Of a stretch of 64,000 nucleotides of DNA, positions 26,749 to 34,710 are shown in pieces. Position 1 is the stretch's first letter. Each line of letters starts with the position of its first letter. Made by a program: the position numbers and the translations under genes. Under the pieces are notes generated by a model that was not told the DNA's origin, searched no databases, and saw nothing but the letters and a program-made list of their open reading frames with translations. The stretch comes from Planktothrix sp. FACHB-1365 (lineage in GTDB: Bacteria; Cyanobacteriota; Cyanobacteriia; Cyanobacteriales; Microcoleaceae): assembly GCF_014697575.1 (NCBI RefSeq), contig NZ_JACJSC010000002.1, positions 62,001-126,000 on the forward strand. The letters run 5' to 3'.

Positions 26749-27209
26749 GATCGCTCTATCCTATTGTCGATCGCATTCTCAGATTGCAAAGGACGCTCAA
26801 TTTCATCAGGATCGAGCATCACTTCATCCTCCTCATCCCAGTCGAAATTTTCTGGAACTAATCGCTCAAAGCTATTGCGGGTAGGAAGCTCAGGCAAATC
26901 TCCCATCATAGCAACTGTTTCAGCAAGTAGATTAAGAGTCTCTTGCTCAGGGTGTTTTTGTGCCACACGCACAGCCGAGATGACGACACGCAATCCTCCC
27001 CTTAGCCGATCAACATCACGGGCTAGTCCATACATTGCTTGAAAGTCACTTTCCTCAATAATGCGGTACTTTCCTGTTTTTGTCTGGAGAGTAGCGATCG
27101 CACCATTGGCGATCAGACTGAGTGCTTCTGCGCCCTGCAAACGAAACTTCTCAAACGATGTCCAGTTTGCACCATTTCGCAATCCAAATTTTTTATTTGT
27201 AATTTCCAT
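26745..27209 (-). CDS. Unrecognised protein, first gene of a coupled pair
   Basis: The 154-residue product has a globular N-terminal part (MEITNKKFGLRNGANWTSFEKFRLQGAEALSL, then GKYRIIEESDFQAMYGLARDVDRLRGGLRVV) and a strongly acidic tail (FDWDEEDEVMLDPDEIERP). I recognise no domain. The basic-then-acidic layout recalls small regulators or antitoxins with a disordered neutralising tail, but that is only analogy. It overlaps the next gene by 4 bases (ATGA). Together they form an isolated two-gene unit between tamB and a P-loop gene. Confidence 0.6.
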   Translation of the reverse strand: MEITNKKFGLRNGANWTSFEKFRLQGAEALSLIANGAIATLQTKTGKYRIIEESDFQAMYGLARDVDRLRGGLRVVISAVRVAQKHPEQETLNLLAETVAMMGDLPELPTRNSFERLVPENFDWDEEDEVMLDPDEIERPLQSENAIDNRIERS

Positions 27210-27349
27210 AGTTTAACCTCTTTACTATATCCTAACGTAAACCCAACGAAAAAACAACGGCTATTAAATCCTACATTAAAATAATATTTTTCCGAATGAT
27301 ATAAGGAGGAGATATCAGAGTATTGGCCTAGATTTCCGCAAACTCCCAC

Positions 27350-27859
27350 TCAGTCTCTTGCACGGTAAATTGCACTCATATATAAGTTGAAACAGCCTGG
27401 TTTTAAATGATAAACTTTGATAAATCCTTCTGATAAAGTGGGCGGGAAATTGGCGATCGCTTTTCCCATTTTTTCAATAACAAATTCAGGAACCTGGCGC
27501 TGGCGATTTTGATTCCATTGTTTGCAAATTTCTATCGGGGTTTCTAATACCCAAGCCATCCAAGACCGAGGAATTTCAGGAGAAATTAAAGCAATTTTTT
27601 CTAACAATTCGAGTCGCCATTGGGGATAAGCATTAGTCGCATCATAAATAATCGGTTGAGAAGAAGCGATCGCCGTTTCCATTTGTCTTAAAACTTCTGC
27701 TTCAATTTCTGACCAATTCCCCTGAATAATTTCCTCCCCATAAAGTTGCTCTCGAATTCGATCTGTAGAAATAATAATACCCTGGGTAATTTCCGCAAGT
27801 TGTTGAGCAATCGTTGACTTTCCTGAACCCGGAACCCCAATCATAAAATGACATATCAT
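27350..27859 (-). CDS. P-loop kinase-like ATPase (AAA_33 / polynucleotide kinase type)
   Basis: The 169-residue cytosolic protein begins with a textbook Walker A, MIGVPGSGKST (G8-T16). STDRIREQLYGEE follows, which is the nucleoside-monophosphate-kinase-type second motif, and PIIYDATNAYPQWR matches the DATN motif of zeta-toxin and polynucleotide-kinase relatives. The lid region holds Arg-rich NQNRQRQVPEFVIEKM. It probably phosphorylates a small molecule or nucleic acid end; the substrate cannot be read. ATG 27859 is used. ATG at codon 6 (just before GVPGSGKST) is possible but would leave almost no N-terminal strand. Confidence 0.8.
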   Translation of the reverse strand: MICHFMIGVPGSGKSTIAQQLAEITQGIIISTDRIREQLYGEEIIQGNWSEIEAEVLRQMETAIASSQPIIYDATNAYPQWRLELLEKIALISPEIPRSWMAWVLETPIEICKQWNQNRQRQVPEFVIEKMGKAIANFPPTLSEGFIKVYHLKPGCFNLYMSAIYRARD

Positions 27860-27919
27860 ATTCCATGCGATTAAAAGATTTGGCTGTTTAGGAGATAGAA
27901 TAGGAAACTGCTATATAGC

Positions 27920-28056
27920 AAGTTTAAATCAATTATATAAAATAGTCAGCCCAATTATTAATCCCCAAAAATACTGTGATTTCTAGGTAGGGGCGAGGTT
28001 ACCTCCCCCTTACGATAATTTTGGAATCAAAACAGTTGTACAATTGATTTAAACTT
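27920..28056. repeat. 137-bp element with 15-bp perfect inverted ends
   Basis: AAGTTTAAATCAATT (27920-27934) is the exact reverse complement of AATTGATTTAAACTT (28042-28056). The interior has no coding potential and contains a degenerate palindrome starting GTAGGGGCGAGG. A MITE-like origin is plausible, but no target duplication is evident. Confidence 0.5.
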
Positions 28057-28123
28057 ATATGAAATCTTTAAATACTTGCTACGCATCCGTATTGTGTAGA
28101 GACGCGCCATGGCGCGTCTCTAC
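28057..28123. repeat. Lead-in plus 28-bp palindrome, GTAGAGACG family
   Basis: The first 39 bases (ATATGAAATCTTTAAAT onward) match 12718-12756 with a few changes. The palindrome GTAGAGACGCGCCA plus its exact reverse complement occupies 28096-28123. Its inner bases (CGCC) differ from the other copies but remain self-complementary. Confidence 0.88.
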
Positions 28124-28252
28124 GGGGTATTTAGAGATCATCTATAGATTAATTTAGATTTACGCGATAGAATAGTGATCGCCCCTCTTTAAATCAAGAA
28201 GCGATCGCTATAAAAAAATTATTGTTGGGCTTTAACCTTGAATTCAAACAAC

Positions 28253-29350
28253 CTACATACTGATAGCAGCACCCGTAGAAGGGGTCGCAGGTTCAGGAGA
28301 TTTTGACCCTAACATGGTTTGATAAAGTTCGACTAATTGTTGTTCTTGTTCGGCTAAATGTTGTTCAATTTCGGTAAATAAAGCCGTTGAAATTGGGTCA
28401 GTGGTTTGAACCCGTAAATTAAAAACATCAACAACCCCGGTTTGAATATCCCCTAATGCTCGTTTTGTAACCGCTATATCATCACTAGACTGTAACCAAC
28501 TTTTTAACTTCGCATAGGGTTCCGCCATTGCTGATGGTAAACTCGGTTTTTCTCCTAACTCTTGCAAACGAGTTTCTAATTGATCAATATGTCGCCGTTT
28601 AATCGCAATAAAATCCTTCAACATTAACTTTAATTTTAGATAATCTGCTTTTTCTGAATACTGTTCTAAGGCTTCTAAAGAATAATGTTCTCCTGCTAAA
28701 GCCGTATTCAATGCTTTAGCTATTTCTCCTTTGGTAGAACCTCCCCAAGCATCCGCTAATTTCCACCATTCCGCTAAATTGTTATTTTCATCAGGAAGAC
28801 CCGCTTGTTTTCCTAACCCTAATCGGTGTAAAATTGCAGTGGTAAAAATCGCTAAATCTCCGGGTTGACGAGAGGTGATTAAATTACCATCTATAACTAC
28901 AGGTTTATTTAGATAAATTGCCCCAGAATTCATCATATCTTTGCGAATAGACACAAACCCCGTTGCATTTTTTCCCTGTAATAAATCTCCTTCAATTAAT
29001 ACCTGGGGGCCATGACAAACCGCAGCGACCCATTTTCCTTGTTCCATCATATTCTGCACAAATCTAACTGTATTGGGGTTACAGCGCATTTTATCGGGTG
29101 CCATTCCCCCCGGAATAATCACAGCATCAAAGTCTTCTGGACGGGCTTCTGTCGTGGTTCCATCGGCAGAATGAGTCATTTTTCCCTGTTTTCCTTTGTA
29201 TTTTTCATTCATCCGAGAACCGAGAACAACGGTTTCCACCTCAGACATTTTAAAGGCATTATAAGGAATCAGAAACTCTGCATCTTCAACTCCATTTTCA
29301 ATTAAAATTGCCACCCGCTTTTTAGATGAACTGTTATTGTTTAATGCCAT
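28253..29350 (-). CDS. DJ-1/PfpI-family protein fused to a helical ferritin-like domain
   Basis: Residues about 12-185 are a DJ-1/PfpI glutamine-amidotransferase-like domain: VAILIENGVEDAEF, DAVIIPGGMAPDKMR and the nucleophile elbow AAVCHGPQ with C112-H113. Members act as deglycases, chaperones or proteases in stress response. The remaining about 180 residues are all helical, with GEHYSLEALEQYSEKADYLKLKLMLKDFIAIKRRHIDQLETRL resembling a ferritin-like four-helix bundle of the kind that senses or detoxifies redox stress. A normal PfpI is about 170 residues, so this is a clear two-domain fusion. It stands alone between repeat-rich spacers. Confidence 0.82.
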   Translation of the reverse strand: MALNNNSSSKKRVAILIENGVEDAEFLIPYNAFKMSEVETVVLGSRMNEKYKGKQGKMTHSADGTTTEARPEDFDAVIIPGGMAPDKMRCNPNTVRFVQNMMEQGKWVAAVCHGPQVLIEGDLLQGKNATGFVSIRKDMMNSGAIYLNKPVVIDGNLITSRQPGDLAIFTTAILHRLGLGKQAGLPDENNNLAEWWKLADAWGGSTKGEIAKALNTALAGEHYSLEALEQYSEKADYLKLKLMLKDFIAIKRRHIDQLETRLQELGEKPSLPSAMAEPYAKLKSWLQSSDDIAVTKRALGDIQTGVVDVFNLRVQTTDPISTALFTEIEQHLAEQEQQLVELYQTMLGSKSPEPATPSTGAAISM

Positions 29351-29579
29351 GCTATTCTCCTAATGATGATGAATTTACTATTAAAGTTTGCATGAACAAT
29401 CTGAGCTTTAAAATGGGTTATTTTGGGGCTGTATAAGCTCAATTGAATCATTGACCCTTTTATTATTTTAAAGAGTTAAAACTCTAAAATTCATCTGTCA
29501 AAGGTTGGAGAAATGATGAGACTAGAGTGCGTTGGCTAAAATTCCATCAATGATTACCTAGTTCGTGGAATTTAGCTTA

Positions 29580-30485
29580 CTATTCAGATAAGGCTAATAA
29601 TTCAGGAACAGTGACAAACCGATAGCCTCGTTTTTGTAATTCAGGAATGATCATCTTTAAAGCTTCTATGGTTTGAAACCGATTTCCACCGCCATCGTGC
29701 ATTAAAACAATATCCCCTGGACGGGCTTGATTTAAAACCCGCTCTGCTAAAATTTCAGCCGAGGCTTGTTGATAGTCTTTCGTATCAATTGACCACATAA
29801 TAATGGCATAGTTTTTACTGCGAGCATACTCCGCCGTTCCATTATCTAAAATGCCGCCAGGAGGACGAAATAACCGGGTTTTTAACCCTGTCATTAACTG
29901 TAATTTTGCGGCTGTATTTTCAATTTCTGATTTTGCCTGCTGGGACTCCATTTTAACATAAGGATGTGTCCAAGTATGATTCCCAACCGCATGACCCCCT
30001 TGAACCACTTGTTGTATAATTTCAGGGTATAATACTAAATTGCGACCTAAAATAAAAAATGTGGCTTTAATATCAAACTGTTGTAAAACCACTAAGACTT
30101 TTAAGGTGTCTAACCAAGGGCCATCATCAAAGGTTAAGGCAATTACTTTTTCTTGATTTCGAGGAGAAACGTGATTAACGGTTTTGCCTTTATAGCGTTC
30201 TGGAATTAAAGAATAATAAGGTTTTTCAGGTTTCTTTAAAGTCGGAGGGGGGAAAGGTTGTCTGGGGATAAAGGGGGCTGGTTCTCCTAAAGGGGGAATA
30301 GTGGGTTTTTCGATGTAATCTTCAGAAGAATTAATCTCGGCTGGAAGAACCTGATTTTGAGTTGGTAACCCAACAGTCGGCAAAGATACAGCAACTTGGG
30401 CTTGATGAAAACTCAAGATAAAAATTCCACTCACACCACCGAGTAGAATTTGTGAAAACCGTTTAAAAGTTATGGAACCTATCAT
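29580..30485 (-). CDS. Polysaccharide deacetylase (NodB domain), exported
   Basis: The protein of 301 residues has an N-terminal hydrophobic segment (about 12-35) for export and a Pro-rich linker to about 100. The NodB domain follows with its full motif set: TFDDGP (D120, D121), HTWTHP (H170, H174 as metal ligands), and FRPPGG at 206-211. D120 as base and D121/H170/H174 as metal site argue for an active enzyme, removing N-acetyl groups from peptidoglycan or an extracellular polysaccharide. It is likely cell-surface or periplasmic. No sugar-polymer genes adjoin it. Confidence 0.92.
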   Translation of the reverse strand: MIGSITFKRFSQILLGGVSGIFILSFHQAQVAVSLPTVGLPTQNQVLPAEINSSEDYIEKPTIPPLGEPAPFIPRQPFPPPTLKKPEKPYYSLIPERYKGKTVNHVSPRNQEKVIALTFDDGPWLDTLKVLVVLQQFDIKATFFILGRNLVLYPEIIQQVVQGGHAVGNHTWTHPYVKMESQQAKSEIENTAAKLQLMTGLKTRLFRPPGGILDNGTAEYARSKNYAIIMWSIDTKDYQQASAEILAERVLNQARPGDIVLMHDGGGNRFQTIEALKMIIPELQKRGYRFVTVPELLALSE

Positions 30486-30559
30486 CGGTTTTAACCGTCA
30501 GAATAATCTGACTCTAGTTTACGAGACTTTTGCCCTCACTCCCGTAAACCTTCATTAAA

Positions 30560-30679
30560 TTAAATATGAGAATGTTCCTGGTCAGAAACAATCTCCGGTT
30601 TGTTGGGTGTTAATGCGATCGCAAATACAAACGAAACTAACGGCCCTACAATAAAAATAGCCAATTCTAACCCTGTCAT
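30560..30679 (-). CDS. 39-residue single-span membrane protein
   Basis: ATG (30679-30677) is preceded by AGGGGG at a spacing of 5 bases, a good ribosome site. The product is MTGLELAIFIVGPLVSFVFA followed by a hydrophilic tail TPNKPEIVSDQEHSHI. One transmembrane helix of about 20 residues and an acidic, His-containing C-terminus resemble the small subunits that decorate cyanobacterial photosynthetic or NDH complexes, but I cannot match it to PsbX, PetN, PetG, PsaM or Psb30. It lies between the deacetylase gene and a cupredoxin gene on the same strand, 274 bases from the latter. The Shine-Dalgarno site and the clean helix make it credible. Confidence 0.6.
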   Translation of the reverse strand: MTGLELAIFIVGPLVSFVFAIALTPNKPEIVSDQEHSHI

Positions 30680-30953
30680 AATGACCCCCTGTGGGTTGTG
30701 GGTTTCAGTCGGCCCTATTTCCCTCAGATGCAGTGTTAATTATTAGCTCAGTTGGGAACTGATCTCGGTTGAAAAACCGTTTTTGCATCAGAAAATATGC
30801 GAATAATACCCCTGATATTCTTCAATATACTATAATCACCCTCATCCAGTTTCCCTCTATACTCTGATAGGTCTTAATTTCACTCAATCTTTAAATCCAG
30901 ATCATAAAGCTTTACCTAAGCTAAATTTTATTAATAAATCTTTACGTTTGTAA

Positions 30954-31445
30954 TCACGAGTTCTCGGTAATAATAATTTCCCCTTTCATTCCAGCTTCGG
31001 TATGTCCGGGGATAGAACAGCGTAAACTATAAGTTCCAGTTCTGATGGGAACAAATACCCAGGTTGCTTCCCCACCCGGTTTTAATTCTAAATCGTGAAT
31101 GGCCCCTTTAACTTCTAATTTTCCAGACTCAACTTTTTGTGTCCAACTCATATCCGCAAAATCTTTAGCGGTGAAATAATGTTTACCGGGACTGGGATTT
31201 TTTAAGATTAATTTATAGGGTTTTCCAGCTTCAAATTGGAAGTGATCCGGGAAAAATTTTAATTCTCCTGATTCATTACTTAAACTAACGGTAACTTCCG
31301 TTGTCGGTTGACGAGATAAATCAACCCCAGCAAAAGCGGGTTGCATTAGGATAGAATTCAATCCTAAAATCAGGATCAATAATACACCTAAACCAACGAA
31401 GATTTGTTGAAATAATAATTTAAAATCGAAATTAAATTTTATCAT
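30954..31445 (-). CDS. Membrane-anchored cupredoxin (plastocyanin-like blue copper domain)
   Basis: The 163-residue protein has one hydrophobic segment at about 12-38 ending QPAFAG, which anchors it or serves as a signal. The remainder is a cupredoxin fold with a complete type-1 copper site: H89 (SPGKHYF), then C143, H148 and M153 in the loop LRCSIPGHTEAGM. It therefore binds copper and probably transfers electrons or senses or buffers copper on the periplasmic or lumenal side. The spacing differs from classical PetE, so it is a plastocyanin relative rather than plastocyanin. An AAGTTT/AAACTT array lies upstream. Confidence 0.87.
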   Translation of the reverse strand: MIKFNFDFKLLFQQIFVGLGVLLILILGLNSILMQPAFAGVDLSRQPTTEVTVSLSNESGELKFFPDHFQFEAGKPYKLILKNPSPGKHYFTAKDFADMSWTQKVESGKLEVKGAIHDLELKPGGEATWVFVPIRTGTYSLRCSIPGHTEAGMKGEIIITENS

Positions 31446-31489
31446 ATTTTTACCCTTTTATTTAAAAAATCAGAACTTCTCTAGGCTTC

Positions 31490-31540
31490 AAAGTTTTGAT
31501 CTAAACTTTTGGAAAAATTATATCAAGTTTGGAAACTTTG
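31490..31540 (-). promoter_or_regulatory. Array of AAGTTT/AAACTT half-sites before the cupredoxin gene
   Basis: Two nested palindromes lie 45-95 bases upstream of the cupredoxin start: AAAGTTT-6-AAACTTT (31490-31509) and AAGTTT-GG-AAACTT (31525-31538). They look like paired operator sites for a dimeric regulator. No regulator gene is adjacent. Confidence 0.4.
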
Positions 31541-31589
31541 AATTCTATATTTTTATGAACAAGATTCTTAGGGAATGGGTGGAGGTTGG

Positions 31590-32030
31590 TTAGACAGCCG
31601 ACAAAATGCGGATAAATTCTAAAGGTAAACCGTCTGTGTCCGCAATAAACATGACTTCATACACCCGATCTCCGATCATTTGTTGCATAGGTTCTAATAG
31701 AATTTTTAACGGTTGAAATAAATTGGGCTGTTCTGTAACTCCTTGATTAAACTGATTTTTAAGATCATTTAACCAACTCGCTAAATCAGAAACTTGATTT
31801 GTTAAATCAAACGAAAGATGATAATAACCCACATAATGCTCATCCGAGAACGCATCAGGAGCAGGTTTCGGTTGGGGAATTTCAATCAATTCAATTCGTC
31901 CGTTTAACCCTTCCATCCAACACGCTAAGGTATATCCCGTTGTAAACCGTTCACAAACCGTAAATCCCAGGGTTTCATAAAAAGCGATCGCTCGATGAAT
32001 ATTAGCCGTCCGAATTGACGCATGGTGCAT
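31590..32030 (-). CDS. VOC-family (glyoxalase/bleomycin-resistance fold) protein
   Basis: The 146-residue protein has the paired beta-alpha-beta-beta-beta modules of the vicinal-oxygen-chelate fold. The opening HHASIRTANIHRAIAFYETLGFTVCERF is typical, and the end VMFIADTDGLPLEFI is the second-module strand with a metal-ligand Glu. Metal ligands near H2/H3 and the final Glu are plausible, so it may be a lyase or dioxygenase relative; the substrate is unknown. It is 11 bases downstream of the zinc-ribbon gene on the same strand, so the two form an operon. Confidence 0.85.
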   Translation of the reverse strand: MHHASIRTANIHRAIAFYETLGFTVCERFTTGYTLACWMEGLNGRIELIEIPQPKPAPDAFSDEHYVGYYHLSFDLTNQVSDLASWLNDLKNQFNQGVTEQPNLFQPLKILLEPMQQMIGDRVYEVMFIADTDGLPLEFIRILSAV

Positions 32031-32041
32031 GAATTTTCCCC

Positions 32042-32551
32042 CTATTCAAATAATCGAAAATAGGGATAACGGACAGGCACTCCCTGTTCTTTATCTAAAT
32101 CAAAATTAATCACATCCCAGCACGGTTCATCCTTGGCATCGGGGCTAAATTCCACAGGTAAACCGTATAATCTCGGTTGTGTGGTATCTGTCCCATTCCG
32201 CCAAGGGGCACTGCGTTCTAAATAGGCACTGATTAACTCTTGATAGCGTTTAGCGATAACCACACGGGTAGCCCGATAACCTTGAGTGTAGAGTCGGTCT
32301 AACGCTTCATGAATTTCAAATCGAATTCCATCGGGATGAGTATGTTGTCGATACCATTCCCCCTGCCATTCTCGCCAATGACGACCTGATTGCAAATGAA
32401 CCAACTCACCTGTATTCGGGTCAGCTTCAAAAGCGCCATGACGGGGACATAAATAGGTATCCGTCAGCGTCAGGGCCGGAATTTGCTGACGACAATGGGG
32501 ACAACTAATCTCTGGGCCAAAAATTGGGTACTGCAAGGCAGAATTCATCAT
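32042..32551 (-). CDS. Cyanobacterial zinc-ribbon protein (TIGR02652-like), function unknown
   Basis: The 169-residue protein begins with a metal-binding knuckle: C17-P-H-C20 and C35-P-R-H38. It is rich in Trp and His afterwards (GRHWREWQGEWYRQHTHPDGIRFE) and ends VPVRYPYFRLFE. I associate this pattern with the cyanobacterial family TIGR02652, which has no established role; that link is from memory. It is cytosolic, with no signal. The VOC gene follows after 11 bases. The divergent gamma-carbonic anhydrase gene starts 100 bases away on the other strand, so they share a promoter region. Confidence 0.78.
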   Translation of the reverse strand: MMNSALQYPIFGPEISCPHCRQQIPALTLTDTYLCPRHGAFEADPNTGELVHLQSGRHWREWQGEWYRQHTHPDGIRFEIHEALDRLYTQGYRATRVVIAKRYQELISAYLERSAPWRNGTDTTQPRLYGLPVEFSPDAKDEPCWDVINFDLDKEQGVPVRYPYFRLFE

Positions 32552-32651
32552 TAAATGGTTTTACACCAGGGCTGTCGTTTATTATAACTATGGGAATTTT
32601 ACCCTTTCTTCTCTATTGTAGTTTGTTCGTTTTTTACGGAATCTTACACCC

Positions 32652-33191
32652 ATGTCTGATCAACCTTTGTTGACTCCCCCAACCTATTGGCCTGCTGTAG
32701 ATCTCTCCCAAGCTGCCTTTGTCGCTGCAAATGCTGTGGTGGTGGGTTCTGTGGAAGTTGGGGCTGGGGCGAGTATTTGGTATGGGGCTGTTGTTCGGGG
32801 AGATGTAGAACGGATTGTGATTGGGGAAAAAACCAATATTCAGGATGGTGCTATTTTACATGGTGATCCAGGTCAGGTGACACTTTTAGAAGATTGTGTT
32901 ACCGTTGGCCATCGGGCGGTGATTCATGCGGCTCATATTGAACGAGGAAGTTTAATCGGCATTGGGGCGGTTATATTGGACGGGGTGCGAGTTGGAACCG
33001 GAAGTATTATTGGGGCGGGCTCAATTGTTACCAAAGATGTTCCTCCGTTTTCTTTAGTTGTTGGTGTTCCCGCAAAACGGATACGGGAAATTTCTCCAGA
33101 GGAAGCAGCAGATTTAATTGAACACGCTAAACGGTATGAAAAATTAGCGCTAGTTCATGGGGGAAAAGGAACCGAAACCGGGTTTAGTTAA
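32652..33191 (+). CDS. Gamma-class carbonic anhydrase-like hexapeptide protein
   Basis: The 179-residue protein is a left-handed beta-helix trimer of the gamma-CA/YrdA group. Hexapeptide repeats run from about 25 to 140 (VGAGASIWYGAVVRGDVERIVIG). Three zinc-ligand histidines are in the expected places: H70 (AILHGD), H87 and H92 (VGHRAVIHAAHI). It may hydrate CO2 in the cytosol, but many such proteins are inactive or bind CoA esters, so activity is unproven. It lacks the RuBisCO-like repeats of CcmM and the window has no carboxysome genes. It converges on the MlaD gene with a 12-base gap. Confidence 0.88.
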   Translation: MSDQPLLTPPTYWPAVDLSQAAFVAANAVVVGSVEVGAGASIWYGAVVRGDVERIVIGEKTNIQDGAILHGDPGQVTLLEDCVTVGHRAVIHAAHIERGSLIGIGAVILDGVRVGTGSIIGAGSIVTKDVPPFSLVVGVPAKRIREISPEEAADLIEHAKRYEKLALVHGGKGTETGFS

Positions 33192-33203
33192 TGCTCTTTT
33201 TGA

Positions 33204-34658
33204 CTAATGATTGGGATTTAAGATAGAGGGAGAACTTGTTTCTAGGGGATAGGAAGGTTGAGAAATAAATTTTTGATTTTGATCAACAGAATAAGTTGTA
33301 GCAGAATCCATCAATTTGTCTATAGTTTTATTGGGTTGTGGTGTTTCGGTGTTAACAGTTGAAGCTTGATTGATTGTGGAGAGTGTAACTTGAGTTTTTT
33401 CCACTGCTTCTGCTAAGGGTTCTAATTGTTCAGACATGGATTTTTGACGTTCTAAGCGTTGAGTTGAACCAAACAATCGACTCAAACCATTAATTAAATT
33501 TTTGAGGTTATTTTGCAACTGTTCATCCCCGGTTAATTGATTCACATCTTCACTAATTTTTTGCAGGGTTTGTAATGTATTGCGGGTAGAATTTAAAGTT
33601 TCTTGAATTAGCATTAAGTTTTCAGGATCACTGACGGCTTTTGAGAGAATTCTTAAGTTAGCTGAAGCGGCTTCTGCATTAGCTGAGGTGGCTTCTAAAT
33701 TTTCAACAATTTTGGCTTGTTCTAACTGACTCATAATCGGAGTGAGGGTTGTTACTAAAACACTTAATTCTTTTGTGGTTTGATTAATATTTTCTAAAGT
33801 AGAAATTAACGTAACACGATTATTAGCTAATAACCCATTAAATTGATTACTCAGAGATGTAATTTGATCCGCAGCACGACCGACTGAGTTTGCAGACTCA
33901 ACAGCAGCTTTAGACACTTCTTGGGTATCTTGTTGAACACGGGTCGAAAGATTACTAATTTCTGAGGTAAAAGAGGTAACACCTTGATTAACCGATTGAT
34001 TTAAACCGCCAATTCCTGTATCAACTGACTCATTTAAGTCTTTCATTTCAGATTGTGCTACTACCAAAAAATCCGATAGTTTTCCTGTCAATTTTGTCGC
34101 TTCCTGTGCAGCCGTTGCGGTGGTTTTTGCGGTTGTATTCAAATTAACATATAACTGAGGATTTCCATAGATTTCTGCAAACTGATATAAACTGGAAATC
34201 AGTTTCATAATATCAATGCCTGTTTCCGCAGGAATGCGAGTATTATTACACAGAATTGTATCAGGACAATCGGGACTTAAGGGATCTGCATCGGCGATTT
34301 TTTGAGCGGTATTTCCTTTGGGAATAATATCTACATATCCTTCATTTAATAAACCAATTTGGTTAGATTGAATGATGATATTACGAGGAATAATAAAACT
34401 ACTCGGTGTAATTTCTAAGATAGCATCGACAGAATTTAAGTTGGCTTCCAGTCGGGTGACTCGACCAATTTTAACTCCTCGATATCGCACGGGAGTTCCG
34501 ATTTGTAATGCAGACGCATCAGGAAATTCTGCAATTAAAGTATAGCTGCGAGTTCCTAAACTAATATTTTTGAGCCATAAAATTACGGCTCCCAGCAAAC
34601 CTAATCCTAACAGAATTAACAAACCAACGGAACCTTCTCGAACGGCGCGCGATCGCAT
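33204..34658 (-). CDS. MCE/MlaD-domain lipid-transport protein
   Basis: The 484-residue protein has one N-terminal membrane helix (about 9-28, VGLLILLGLGLLGAVILWL). The MCE domain follows at about 38-115 (LIAEFPDASALQIGTPVRYRGVKIGRV...NEGYVDIIPKG). From about 150 to 420 it is a long helical coiled-coil stretch with DLNESVDTGIGGLNQSVNQG heptads. MCE proteins form hexameric tubes that carry lipids between inner and outer membranes with an ABC permease and ATPase. The partner genes are not adjacent here. The Hsp70-like gene lies 52 bases upstream on the same strand, so cotranscription is likely. Confidence 0.88.
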   Translation of the reverse strand: MRSRAVREGSVGLLILLGLGLLGAVILWLKNISLGTRSYTLIAEFPDASALQIGTPVRYRGVKIGRVTRLEANLNSVDAILEITPSSFIIPRNIIIQSNQIGLLNEGYVDIIPKGNTAQKIADADPLSPDCPDTILCNNTRIPAETGIDIMKLISSLYQFAEIYGNPQLYVNLNTTAKTTATAAQEATKLTGKLSDFLVVAQSEMKDLNESVDTGIGGLNQSVNQGVTSFTSEISNLSTRVQQDTQEVSKAAVESANSVGRAADQITSLSNQFNGLLANNRVTLISTLENINQTTKELSVLVTTLTPIMSQLEQAKIVENLEATSANAEAASANLRILSKAVSDPENLMLIQETLNSTRNTLQTLQKISEDVNQLTGDEQLQNNLKNLINGLSRLFGSTQRLERQKSMSEQLEPLAEAVEKTQVTLSTINQASTVNTETPQPNKTIDKLMDSATTYSVDQNQKFISQPSYPLETSSPSILNPNH

Positions 34659-34710
34659 ATTTTCCCCCTCTTAAAATCAGGATGGACTGAAAACCTGATT
34701 GATGGCACAT

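Larger units (their letters stand above)
27860..28252. other. Repeat-filled spacer
   Basis: No gene is visible in these 393 bases. They hold an inverted-repeat element (27920-28056) with a worn GTAGGGGC palindrome inside it at 27987-28013. Directly next to it is a lead-in plus palindrome unit (28057-28123) like the one at 12718. Confidence 0.5.

Noticed and set aside
30766-30784. Terminator-like CGGTT-gaaa-AACCG-TTTTT on the plus strand
   Set aside because: No plus-strand gene or promoter precedes it. A small RNA is possible, but nothing else in the spacer supports one.
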